Shown here in pieces: positions 43,501 through 55,800 of a DNA stretch of 64,000 bases; the first letter of the stretch is position 1, and each line of letters starts with the position of its first letter. The DNA is from Pontederia crassipes (taxonomy: Eukaryota; Streptophyta; Magnoliopsida; Commelinales; Pontederiaceae). Below the pieces are notes generated by a model. It ran no database searches. It saw only the letters and a list, made by a program, of their open reading frames with translations, and was not told the origin of the DNA. The stretch is from positions 28,214,874-28,278,873 of the forward strand of contig CM060195.1 in the NCBI GenBank assembly GCA_030549335.1. The letters run 5' to 3'. The translations under genes and the position numbers were made by a program.

Positions 43501-46260
43501 TAAAATGATGCATGAATTAGGATCGCTATATATGTTCTCATACATAAATAGTTTCATATAGTTCTTATGCCGACGGTACTGCACCGAAACTTACGATAGA
43601 TCAACAAAATACCACTAAAGTTTTGACAGTTAGAACTTGGCCCGGGTTCATCAGTAAAGGTAACACGCAATGCGGCATCGCTCTAAATTCGACTTGGATT
43701 CAAAGTGAACCCGACCCAAGTTATGGTAGCCCGGCCCAAGCTCTATCTTGATCGCACATCAGATCCTCTTCCCGACGACCCACCCGCGTTAGGTTCATAC
43801 CTAGTCCTGGTAATCGCACATCACCCTACATGATGACGAGGTCAGGAAATTCGGCCTGAGCCACCTAGGACCTGGCCCTAGCCACTTCGGATCCAACCTG
43901 AGTTCTATCTATAGATAATCGTCCATTGAACACGGTCCGAGTTTGATATCAACCCAGCCCATGTTTTATGGTACTCGGCTCAGATTTCTAGAACATAGGA
44001 TGTGCTTTAATTTGTTTCAATTGCTATATTGTAAAAAGACTATTCTACTCTCGTGTTAATAATGGTTAACAAAGGATGCTAATCAGGTCAACAAATAAAA
44101 GATGTAAAACATAGGCTTCTTGACACCAATTATCATCGAATCAAATTGAATCGTATAGAAAAAGTGAATGTGGGTATTAATAGCCCCACCATCCTAATCC
44201 TAATCGTGGATATCAATAGCCTCACATCTCTTTATTGGGCCCGTAATTGCCATACTTTTGATCTTGGTTTGATCCAACATGAAAGTGTCATGAATGTCTA
44301 TAATAAAACAAGTCGAGCTCGCATTAGAACAACACATATAAATATCATAGGAATTGTTGAAAGTAAAATATATAGTAAAAGAACAAAAATAATAAAGAGA
44401 ACTGAACTATAAGGAGAAAAAAATAAAAAAAAGATAGAATTATTTTATCATACTGAAAGCTTATTTTTTTGCATTAAGTTTTCTTTTCCATTTGAATCTC
44501 TACCGAGAGAAGTTTTATTTGGCAAGATGTTAGATGAATCTCAATGTATGTCTAAAGAGTCTGAGAGAATAAGCTTGAAGTTAATGGTAGAGTAGTGATC
44601 CGACTTGGATGGGTAACATTTGAATCTTCTCAAGCTACTAGAGTGGTAGAGGATACGTCCAACAGATTGATTTCGGTCGCAGCATTTATTTTTTTATTTT
44701 TGCATGAGAGTGAGAGTTCTTGGATGGGGATTCTTGTATTGAAGTTATCAAACTACTAGTTTTTTTTTATTTTATTGATTTAAGAAACAAAATCTAGAAA
44801 TACTTAGTGCACTTTCTCTGTGGGTCGACCCACAAGTACAACATTGATTGTTGTGCCCTTACAACATTGATCAAACACTTAAACATTAATAATTTAAGCA
44901 TATACTTAGGAAAGAGGATATGAAACACTTAAACATCTAACATCACCATCAAACCAATGTACATATTGCAAGTTTAAGCAGAACTACATAGTCAATCACA
45001 TTAAAAGGAAGAACATCCTTCTAAAACAAAAGTGACAAACCAGAATGATTTAGGATAGAAAAAATTGAAAAGAAAAGATAAGCCCACAACTTTCCAACCT
45101 AGCTCCATGATGCAGATGGTCTTCTCCCAAAGATATTCATCCTTTACAAAAAATGTGAAGCCTCCTCTTTTATACTTGGGGCTATTTTTTTTCCACCATC
45201 TAGTCCTTGATACTTGTCCTTCTAGCTCAAAATGAAAGTTTCTTTTCTGGCGGTGTAAATAGAATATTTTCAGGGAGAAAAGCTCTCATTTTATTCATTT
45301 TGTGTTTTGTCCTTTTTGGTGCCCCTACTTTTTGTGGAATATAATGCTTGCTACCAGGTGACTAGATGCCTCTAGTCGAACAAAAATTTTGAGAAGAACA
45401 AAGGTCTTTCCTCGGTCTTGAAACATGCAAATATTTTAATTTTTGCTTGAAATAAAAATGATACAAGAATTTCATAAAAGTAGATAAAAGGCATAATAAT
45501 TGATCAATATGATGTGGAATGAAAATATAGAATAAAACCATTTTAACCTAAAGGAAATATGCATAAATTTTTTGTTATGAAATTCTCTCAAACTTGAGCA
45601 TTCTCTTGTACTCAAGCAAAAGTTAGGAACATTAAGAGAAAGATAAGAATTATTCAAATGTCATAATACGAAGAAGCAAGACACGTAGTATGAACAACTC
45701 AATGCACATATTCACTCAAACATTATTTATTCATTTTAAAGCTACTTCTCTTCGATGGAGATCACTGAAATGACAATATTAAGAATGGAGTAATCCCATT
45801 AATCAGATTTATTTACACATAAACATATTCCCTTAGCCCCGAGAATTCCATCAACTTCTATATGAAACATCTTTTTTCTTTTTCCCCTTTCTTCTTATCT
45901 TTTTCTTTCTTTTTTCACCAGTCAACTTTTTCCCATTAAATCCTCCCGCAAACTTAGAACAAGTTATAATCAATTGAGTGAAAATTTGCTCATTAGCTTA
46001 TAATTATAAAATATTGTCTAGACAAATTTCTTGTCTTAGTCTCTTTTGTATTTCTCCAATAATTTTAAAAATATGCTTTTCGGCTCGTACACATAATAGT
46101 GGTCGTGCATGTGAATACATGTCCTTTCATGATTCAGTTTCAGTTTATATTTATCCTTTATTCTAGGGGATTATGATTGATTCACGTGAATTCTCAGTGC
46201 TAATGGTAAGTAGGATAAATTAGACATGTACTTGCCATTTTGATATTTAGTCATTATATG
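43501..46260. other. intergenic, nothing recognised
   Basis: AT-rich, with a GC-richer patch near 43600-43950 containing CCCGACCCAAG-like words. No ORF with a domain, no clear TIR or LTR pair. Confidence 0.4.
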
Positions 46261-47740
46261 TGACGCCCCTCGTGTGCTAGGCTATACAATTTTTAATATA
46301 AATAATAAATGGCGAAAGATTTTTTTAATAATAATAACTAATAATCCATAATATTCCAAATATTTAAAATATTCATAAGTTCACATTTGTAATAAATGCG
46401 AAAATGATAAAACTAGACAACTCGGTCTAGTGCCATTTGCAACATCCGTCTATTACCGAGCATAGCCACTTGTATAACCATCCTTTATCAAAGCTCTCGT
46501 CTGCATGAATCCAGGTATAGTGAAATATTTATGAGTATAAAAATGCTCAACAAAAAATAGGATATGATTAATAATGAGTCAATTGAGTAATCAATATAAT
46601 AATCAATTAACTATATAACAATTTATCGATATGAGCAATATATGAAGCTATGATCAAAAGACCATTATAAATCAATAACAATTAACAATTACCAGTTGCC
46701 TGATCAATAATCAATATTTAATTAACAATTTTTAATTCCATAATCAATGGTCATTGTCCAATGATAATTCGATTCAATATGACAATAACAAATGCCAACT
46801 CAATGCCAATATATTCTAATGATCATGATCTATTCGATTTAATTCGATTTCAATTCAATTCAATTCGATTCAGTTTCATTTTACAATGTTCAGAATTATC
46901 CAATTCAATGAGGAGCGCTCGATCAATTAAGAAAATCATCATGTCTCTTTCATGTACAACTCACGACAAGTCACTTAACAATAATAACGCTATTCATGAT
47001 TCTTGAATGGCGGGGAATAATGACCAAACACAGGACAATCATAACTTCTCTAAAAGATGATGACTCTCAAACCTTTAGGTACACACGATTCAATTCAATT
47101 CAATAACAATACGACCCAAGAGCTTGGAGACAATCAAAGAACATGAATACCCAACAGCTTTTAGGTTTTATCATGTTTACTTAAAACATCTATCTTAATA
47201 ATTTAATTTAGTTGAAACAAGACCTAATTAGAAATACTACTGGATTCAGACCATAATTGATCATAAGATTGAATATGATAATAAAATATGATGACGATAT
47301 GATTTGATATGATGATTAAATATGACAATAATATAATCAAGAATGATAACAATCTGATTAGCACAATCAATAATAACACAATAAACATATCATATTCCAA
47401 TAATAATAATAATAACAAGATAATTATTATAAAATTGATAAAAATAATTAATTACTAAAATAGCTCCCAATTCTCATTCTTTCTATATTTTTTATTTCTT
47501 TCTGTAATTCCCATTATTCTTATTTCGTTTTTCTCTCTGCTATTCACTTAGCGCCCTCACTGCCCCTTTTTTTCCACTTTTGTCTTTCTCTCTCACCTTC
47601 CTTCCCAATCTCTCTTCCTATTTGACAGAAAGCTTTTCATTTCTTTTCTCTTCATTGGGCGCCAAATGTCTCATCAATTATTCACTTCTATTTTCCTTCT
47701 CTAATTTTCAATATTTTTAGAATCAGTCGAACTCCGTACT
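46261..47740. other. AT-rich LTR-like sequence with simple repeats
   Basis: Starts GTGACGCCCCTCGTGTGC, similar to the TGTAACGCCCC ends of gypsy LTRs, so it may be an LTR remnant. AATTC(A/G) pentamer-like runs are at 46835-46875 and 47085-47105, and an AAT microsatellite lies near 47400-47415. Confidence 0.3.
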
Positions 47741-48432
47741 GGGTCGTGATTGGATCAATCCGATCGAGTTCGACCAGATTGAATAAGATTTTATTAAAAT
47801 AATATTATTTATAATAATTATAAAGATATAATATAAATTACGTGATACAATATATGCATATTGTATTAATAACTTATTAATAATATTAAAAAATAATGTA
47901 ACATATTTTTAATTTGTTAAAAGTTTTAATAATGATTAACATATAAATATAAATATATTGTTATTAATTTAATATCTATTATTTATTGATGAAAGATGCT
48001 ATACTAATAAATTTTATCTTAAATTATTCTTATTTCTTTAACACTTTCCTTTTTATTTTCTTTATTTATGGCCTTTTATAATTTCCATTTTAATGTTATT
48101 CAATTTTAAATACTTACCTTTTGTATTTCAATTCCTATTTAATTTTATACATGTCATATTCCCTCCTTTTTTTTACTTTTCTTATATTCCTTTCCTTTTC
48201 CTCTTTTTAATTTTCCTATTTTCACCATTTTTTAATGTTATTTTTCAAAATTTGACTTGAACCGAGTTAAACCGATTCAACCAACACGGTTCAATCGACT
48301 TGTTCAATCGACTTTTTCCGATTCAAATGTCAAAAATGACTTTGTTATCAAACCAAATCGAATTTTCGACCGATTCGCGATTGAACCAATTGAATTGGCC
48401 GATCCAGTCCGATTTCGATAACATTGCTAATT
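47741..48432. mobile_element. probable degenerate MITE with AACCGGTTC-like ends
   Basis: The left part has GGATCAATCCGATCGAGTTC. The right part (48250-48432) has repeated ACCGA.TTCAA, CGATTCAACC and GGCCGATCCAGTCCGATTTC. An AT-rich middle about 450 bp long separates them. No clean target duplication found. The same style is seen at 60025-60845. Confidence 0.4.
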
Positions 48433-48534
48433 TCATTCACCCGTAATCATGTTTGGCACCTTTAATCTCCTTTTGTTTTTCCTTCTTTTTTTTCCTTCGA
48501 CGCAAATGCTTCATGACGTTATTCTCCCTTTTTT

Positions 48535-49434
48535 TGGGTAAATTACACGAATGGTCCCCCAACTTTGAGTCGATTTCCAATTGGTCCCCCAACTTCAATT
48601 TATAATTTCTTGCACACTTAGTCCTCCTGACCGGTGATAGTGGATTTTCCAGTTGCCTTGCTTACGTGACGGATTTTTTCTTTCATCCACGTCATTTTAA
48701 GTCCGCCACGTCATCATAAAAATAAAAAAAATAATAAAAAAGGATGAAGTTTCCACGTCATTAAAAAAATAAAAAAAATGAACTGCGGGAGCATCGCCCC
48801 CCTCCTTCTCTCTCCCGCGCGTGCGAGAGAGAGAGGGAGGGGGGCGATCGCCCCCTCCTCTCTCCAGCACAGCAAGAGAGAGAGAGGGGGGCGACCGCCC
48901 CCCTCTGGTCGAGCTCCGGCGAGACCAAAGGGGGGCGGTCGCCCCCCTCCTCTCTCTCGCACGTGCATCGCCCCCTCCCCTCTCTCTCCAGCACGGCGGG
49001 AGAGAGAAGGAGGGGGCGATCACCCCCTCTGGTCGAGCTTCGGCGAGCTCAATCAGCTTGCCGGAGCTCGACGAGAGGGGGTCGCCCCCCCCTCTCTCTC
49101 TCTTTCGCCGTGCTGGAGAGAGGAGTCTCTGACGAGCTTGACCGGTCGCCCCTCTCTCTCCCGCAGCTAACTTTTTTTATTTTTTAATTTTTAATGATGT
49201 TTCATCCTTTTTTATTATTTTTTTATTTTTATGATGATGTGACAGACTTAAAATGACGTGGATGAGAGAGAAAATTCACCACGTAAGCAAGGCAACCGGA
49301 AATCCCACTATCATCGGTCACGAGGACTAAGCGTACAAGAAAATGAAAGATGATGACGTTTTGATTATAAATTGAAGTTGGGAGACCAATTAGAAATCGA
49401 CTCATTATTGGGGGACCATACGTGTAATTTACTC
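48535..49434. mobile_element. fold-back Mutator-like element, 900 bp, GC-rich core
   Basis: Inverted ends share GTAAATTACACG(A/T)ATGG then TCCCCCAA; the arms extend for more than 200 bp (GGATGA, ATGACGTGG, CACGTAAGCAAGGCAAC blocks mirrored). A 9-bp direct repeat CCCTTTTTT lies at 48526-48534 and 49435-49443. The core (48785-49160) is built of CCCCCCTC/GAGAGAGAG and GGGGGCGATCGCCCCC-type palindromes. No transposase. Long frames on both strands in the core are compositional. Confidence 0.78.
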
Positions 49435-49443
49435 CCCTTTTTT

Positions 49444-50150
49444 CTTCTCGATTCTCTCTCTACTTCATTTCACGCCTCATCTTGGCACCCCATCCGTTTT
49501 ATTTTCTTCTTTTTTTTTCTCTTGGCGTTAAAAGTTCACACCAACTCATTCTCTATCTTTCTTCCTAACTATTCCACGGTCAATCAATTTACAATGAAAT
49601 GATTTCCTTCTATTTGACGTGAGCCGAAATGTCATAGTTATGGCTGATCTCACGTCCACATAAATCCCAATACATCAACTATGTAATAAACGCGCAGTGA
49701 AATTAACACAGTGCGGCATAAACAGAATCTCACTCTTATTGGCGACAATTTTTTACTGGGCAGACCACTCCCCAGTTTTGCTCAATTTTTGTACTCCAAC
49801 TCTTTTGAAGTATCTTAATGACAAGTAATCTCCTTAAAAAAAAGCAAACAGAATCTCCCTATGTACTTGTATGGACGTTGTTGGACTTCATGCCTCTCTT
49901 TTTTCTTGTCATCAAAACATCACACCCTGTCACCGAAGGACACCACGCACCGAGAAGGATGAAAAAATAATTCCTAATTACACTATAACCATGATATCTA
50001 ATCATCTCAAATTACACCCCAATAAAGTAATTTGGCCTAAGTTCAATTGTTAAAGAAAGATTAAGTCCTACTTGAAGTAGGAATTATAATTAGAGTGGGA
50101 TTAAAGATTTCAATTTGATTTGTGGTACAAAAGAATGTTTAATGGATATA
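49444..50150. other. intergenic, nothing recognised
   Basis: AT-rich sequence with T-rich stretches. No supported feature. Confidence 0.35.
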
Positions 50151-50154
50151 GTAC

Positions 50155-50905
50155 TTCTACATAGAAGAGGATTGAGAATTTTATGGGTTAAAAATAGTTC
50201 ATCCATTAAAATAATATTTATTATTATTTAATCTAAAAATTAGATGATAAAATATTATGGATTAGGGTTTGGCCCGACCTGTGAGCAAATTTAATGGGTC
50301 GGGTGGGGTCGGATTTCTTCTTTTTTTGGCTATGACCCGACCTAACCTGACCCAGGGCCAGTTCGGGTGGTCGGGTAACCATTATTCTTTTTATTTTTAT
50401 TTTTTAATATAAAAAAGAATTTATTACTTTATTTTTAACTCTAAATAAAATATTTTTAAATACCAAAAAAATATTGTTTTAAATATCTATATGTTTTTCT
50501 ACATTTAAAATAGTTTATTTTATATTTTTAATTTTAAATGATATAAAACTATTAAATTCAAAAAAATCATTTAAAATTATGAAAAAAGAAAAAATATCTC
50601 GAGTCATCGAGTCAATTCGAGTTGGAATTCTCCAATCTGAACCTGACCTAACCTGACCCGACCCTAGATCGGGTCATGGTCGGGTCATGTCGCATCCGAC
50701 CCGACCACCCGACCTGACTCTACCACCATCCCGACCCCGACCCAAAAGGGGTCGAGTCAAGTCGAATCTTCGGGATAACTAGTGAACACCCCTAACTCCC
50801 ACATAAAATAGGATTGAGAATTTTATAGCTTAAAAATATTTCAGACATTAAAGTAATATTAATTATTATTTAATCCAAAAATTAGATAATAAAATATTAT
50901 GGAAT
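50155..50905. repeat. about 107-bp direct repeat flanking a GACCCG-rich MITE-like insert
   Basis: 50155-50261 and 50799-50905 are collinear copies (AGGATTGAGAATTTTAT then TAATATT.ATTATTATTTAAT and AAAATATTATGGA). Between them (50262-50796) lies a sequence with GACCCG/CGGGTC arrays at both ends and TGAACACCCCTAA at its right end, like the hAT MITE at 22374-22908. The left end is degraded to TTAGGGTTTGGCCC. Confidence 0.65.
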
Positions 50906-52158
50906 TAAATAATTCCAAAAATTAGAGAAAATGAAGAAATAAAAGGAAAAGATAAAAGTAGAGTTTGTTTGAGAAAAGTTGTGGAAGTGATAAAAAAGAA
51001 TTTGAGTATATATGAATTTTGATAAGTATCATTATGAGTTAAATGATCATGATCGATGGGAAATTAGCCTAAGGCCCAATAGGAGTTAAGAAATCTAGTT
51101 AAGAACTATAAATAAAACTTAAAGGATGACTAGAAAATATTATTTGTCTCCACAAATTTTTTGCACGAAAGACCCCTCTTCCTCCTTCGATTTCTCACGA
51201 ATAGAGACTCCTTAGAGCACGAGTGATATAACATTTTGAAGCATCGACAGAGGAGAACAAGATTCAAGTAGTAGTCGAGGGTTTCTAAATGTCAATAGAG
51301 AAGAATTGTTGACCAAAGTCGCGATGTCAGTGCAGCAATAGGAACATAGTTGGTTTTTTAACTAACTTAAGGTATGTAGGGGATCCCTATATCGACAATT
51401 TTCGTCGATATATACCTTCAGGACCCTTGTTCTAAGTATTGACTATTATGTGAATGAATTGTGAATTCAATTGCATTGTCAATCACATAAAAAATAGGGT
51501 CGAAAGTTAATAAAAAAGGTAACTTTTCGACGATAGCAGAACCTAGCCTAGGTTTTTTGGAATCCAGGTGGCGATTGAATTGATCCGGACCAAGTTCATA
51601 TAAACCTGGTCCAACTTTAAAGGTACACGATCCCCGAGGATATGATGGAAATCATGAAGAATTCAAATCGGATTTCGACTAGCTCGATTTAGTTTTCGTT
51701 TATATTAGTGGATGAATTAGAATTGAATTGGATCCGGACTGAGTTTCGGATTGACCCGGATCGAAATAGATTTGGATTGACTTGGTTCGGCCCGAGTTTC
51801 GTTGGACCCAACCCGAGTTTTGCTAAGGTGTACGATTGAAAGATTGTGTAAGAATTATTGTAATATATTTTTATAATATAAAAATTATTATATTTAAGTC
51901 TTTTATGTGTTGACTAGTCAAATCATAGAAAAAGTCAAGATATAAAATCTCTTTGGTGCGACGTCGCTCCACGAATGTCCATGCGACTTCCTCTCTCCTC
52001 TGATTCATCTCCTGTTCCGAGTGGCCATGAAGCAAATGAGAGGAGAGAGAGAAGGAAGGTAGCCATTGCGCCTTAGGATTTGTAAACTTATTTGTAAGTT
52101 CTAGTTCTAAGCAGTGGAGGTCATGAGATCTTATCATAAATAGACATGCTTTGTTATC
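50906..52158. other. intergenic, possibly LTR-derived; includes helicase 3' flank
   Basis: A TATA-like ACTATAAATAAAAC at 51106-51119, followed by a pyrimidine-rich stretch, is LTR- or promoter-like. Words such as CCGGACCAAGTTC near 51590 recall 43700. No domains found. Confidence 0.3.
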
Positions 52159-52166
52159 GATAAAAC

Positions 52167-52806
52167 CTATGTTGCATAGGTACGGGTATGGTACCGGTAC
52201 CCGGTACGGGTACGGGTACGGGTACGCGGTACGTTAATTTCTTAAAATTTAGGGTACGGGTACGTCATACATAATATAAATTTTATATAAAAAATAATAT
52301 ATAAAATAAGAAATTAATCTATAATAATAATAAATAAAATTATTTTTAGAAGATATATCATATTTTTATTAATATCAAATAAATATTAACATCATATTAT
52401 TTAATTTTATTTATGTAATTAATTAAGAAAGCAAATAAAAATCCTAATTAAGTTTACAGTATTAAGTCTTGCCATTAGAAAATAAAATAAAATAATAATG
52501 CTAACACATTTTTTTAGTTGTCAATTTTCTTTTTTGTTTTGCAGAATTTTCTTTTCTTATTTTGTAAGAAGTCCTCTCCACTCCACGTGTCTCGCTTTCT
52601 CTGTCTAGTTTTCCTCTCTTTCGTATCATCTTGCTGGAGTTCGGGCTCTTCGTTCTTCCTTATTTTTCTTTGGCTTTTGTTCTGTTCTTGTGGTTTGCAA
52701 ATATTGTTTTAGAGTAAGGCGTACCCAATGTACCCGATGTGTACCCGTACCCGGTACGTACCGGGTACGGGTACTTCAAGGTTTTTGACGTACCCGTGCT
52801 TCATAG
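52167..52806. mobile_element. hAT-type MITE with GGGTAC arrays, just beyond the helicase stop
   Basis: 640 bp flanked by a perfect 8-bp duplication GATAAAAC (52159-52166 and 52807-52814). The inverted ends begin CTATG..GCA and continue to CGGGTA. Each end carries a cluster of GGGTAC/GTACCC hexamers. The middle is AT-rich with a T-rich stretch. Non-autonomous. It ends 46 bp from the TGA of the helicase gene, so it is probably in that gene's 3' untranslated region. Confidence 0.88.
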
Positions 52807-52852
52807 GATAAAACTCATCCGAAGCAAATTGGAAAGCAACTCTATTAACTAA

Positions 52853-55800
52853 TCAACATGCATAGTGTTGCTTTGAACTTTCTAATACTTCTTCAACTGA
52901 TTGGAAATCTAGAGGGTGCGAATTAAATGAAAGATCACAGAAGCAACGAAATAGTAAATAAGCAACCAAAAATGCAAGTCAAACATAAGCAAGAAAATTA
53001 GAGACATAAGAAAAGAAAACCAGACCTCTATCAAAGGCATGCGGATCAGCGTCACTTGATTCACTGCATCAAAAAAGGGGGCAATTGGAATATCAATCAA
53101 ATAAAGAAACATAACAGAATAATCCAAGAAACTCAAATGAACTTAACCCCGTGACGAGTGCAGAAGAATCATTGTCATTGATCAAAACCCTGAAATTAAG
53201 TAGTGACGTGAGAAATATATGTCTCAAGCGATGCATTAAAAGTTATAACAGAACAGTTAGAAAAGTATTTGGGGCACATTGTACTTACCGCGTGCTCGAG
53301 GAGCTTGGAGCATCTTTCTCACAGACCTTGAGTTGCAATAGGTCGTTCATGAGGTGCTCCACATAATCACTTGTACCAAGATCAGCACGCTCACGGCAAA
53401 TATCAGAAGTCTTGACAACAGTTGAGCTTTCCAATATGCTGTCAAGTCTATAAGAAAAAAATTTAAAGATAAAAATAAGAAACAAAGATAAATGATACTA
53501 AGGAAATGTCAGTGGAAACAATTTCTGAAATGATCAGAAATAGTAATTAGGATAATAAAGACAAACTACTCAGAACTCTCATTGTTGATTCAAGGATTAA
53601 GCTTCATTCTTTCATTAAGAAAATGATATGCAGCAGGAACATGTCACTTACACCAAACTTCCTCCAACAGTAGTAGATCTCTTCTTCCAAGTAGAACTTT
53701 TACGTTGCAATAAATAATTGCTTTCAGACACCTTGCAAAGTCAAGACAGGGAGGTCAAGATCATTAATCAAACATAAGCAAATGACTAAACAATTTTAAG
53801 TTGATGACAGTATAATTCTTTGACTTATTAGGACAGATCGTATATAATGGTTTGTGATAATACAGTAGTAACTGATTTTGGAACTTTTGTTTAACATTAT
53901 GAATTCCGGGAACACATGAAAACGCAAAGAAGCAAGTCTTAGTAATGAGAAAAGGGAGGTTTGCTGGCCTCGCTTAAATTTTGGAGAATGCTTTAATGTA
54001 CAAGAAATAAATGATCACAAAACCAGTCGCCACAAGACCATAGTTTAATATCTATATATATATCCATACATGAGGTTTATTACTGTGGACAGATATCAAT
54101 AGGAACCTTTTAGTTGTCACACTTTTATAAGGTTGAACAGATTGCACATTTTGAGCTATTGTCAGTAAAACCATTTTCAGAAGTAAAATGATAGACTGAT
54201 ATAAACAATACTCATATAATCATATAAAACAGCAACAAGAGCAAAAAGAAAATGGAAAAGCTCAAGGGCTTGCCTTTAAGCAGGAGTGGAAAAACTTACC
54301 CACTTATCTCTTCTCCTACTAGTATGAACACCAATGTTCCCTTCAACAACCTTTTCAGTAGGCTGATGTCTGGTAGAAGACATGAACTCCATCACAATAT
54401 CCTTATCCTCACTCACATCGAAGAAGCACCCACGATCCTTTGCATCAGTCACCAACTTCGCCCAAATAGAACCGCTATGTGAAAGTGTTGGTGCATTACC
54501 CAAAATCCAAAGGCAATATCTGAAGCATGTCAAGAAAAATAAAATTATGATAATAAATCAAATGAAGAAAGAGATATATAAATACTCAAACAGACAAGAA
54601 CTCAACACCTTGCTCTAGTCAGGGCCACATTTGTGCGTCTTAGATCTGATAGGAAGCCAACAGAACCATCGGCATTAGATCTCACAGTAGAAAATATGAT
54701 AACATCCTCTTCACTACCTTGAAACCCATCTACAGAACTAATTTTAACAGACATGAATGCCTTGGAAAGATTCGCTCTTTTTAACTTCTCTTGAATTGCA
54801 ACCACTTGAGCAGTGTAAGGACATATAATGCCCACGCTCAGAGACTTCTTCAAGTTGGCACAAGCTGAAAAAAATTAAATATATGCATGAACAATTATGT
54901 AACTTAAAAGCACACTACATCAATGATATTCGAGGCAGATACATGACAAACATAACGAACAATAATATGTCATCATTTATAAGAAAATATGTAATGGTAT
55001 CTATTATAAGCAACCAACCAAATGACATCCAACACAAAGTATGTACCTTTATGGAGTTTTCTCAGTAATTGTGTTATGACAGAAACTTCAGCCATGTTCT
55101 TTCTGCTAGGACGATTATCATCCAAACTCTCATTTCCAGATGTGATGTTGATGAAAGAATACGAACCGTACATTACATCATGTAAATAGTCCCTTCTATG
55201 ATCCCTCCGAGTGACATTTGGACCATTCAAAATTTCATTGCCATAAAAGCTTTTGTTCGGGAAGAGGCTTATTGACGGATGCATCCTGTACTGTATGTTA
55301 AGAAGATGCTTCTTGTGTCCCAATAAGCTTAATCTTTCAAATAAACTCCTTCCGAATAATGCATTCTCAGAAACCTAAAAGATAGGGGAAAAAGTTTTTT
55401 TAGAAGAAAAAAAAAGAGTTTTTTTTTCACAATTGGGATTGTGCAACTCATAGAAACGAATGTTATCAGGATGAGAAAATAAAATAGCATATGAAGACTG
55501 AAGGCATGTATGGAACAGAATTCAAACCTTGCTTTGAACCATAGCCGGCAATTGCCGCTCATCACCAATCAAAACAAGATGTCTTATATTTGGGATTTGA
55601 AGTGGTATTAGGGATTCACACTCCTTCAGTTGAGCTGCCTCATCGATAACAAGCTGCTCAAAAGGGATTGAGTCCCTTAACCTATAAAATTTGGCAGAGC
55701 TAGAAGCTGTGCAGAAGACGATGCGAGCTTTCACAAGGCAGAACTCACAAATGAGATATTTGCTGGTGGTAGAGGGCAAATTAAGACGATGTTTCAGAAA

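Noticed and set aside
48697-49187. Six overlapping open frames, both strands
   Set aside because: Same cause: mirrored CCCTCTC/GAGAGGG repeats stay open in most frames.
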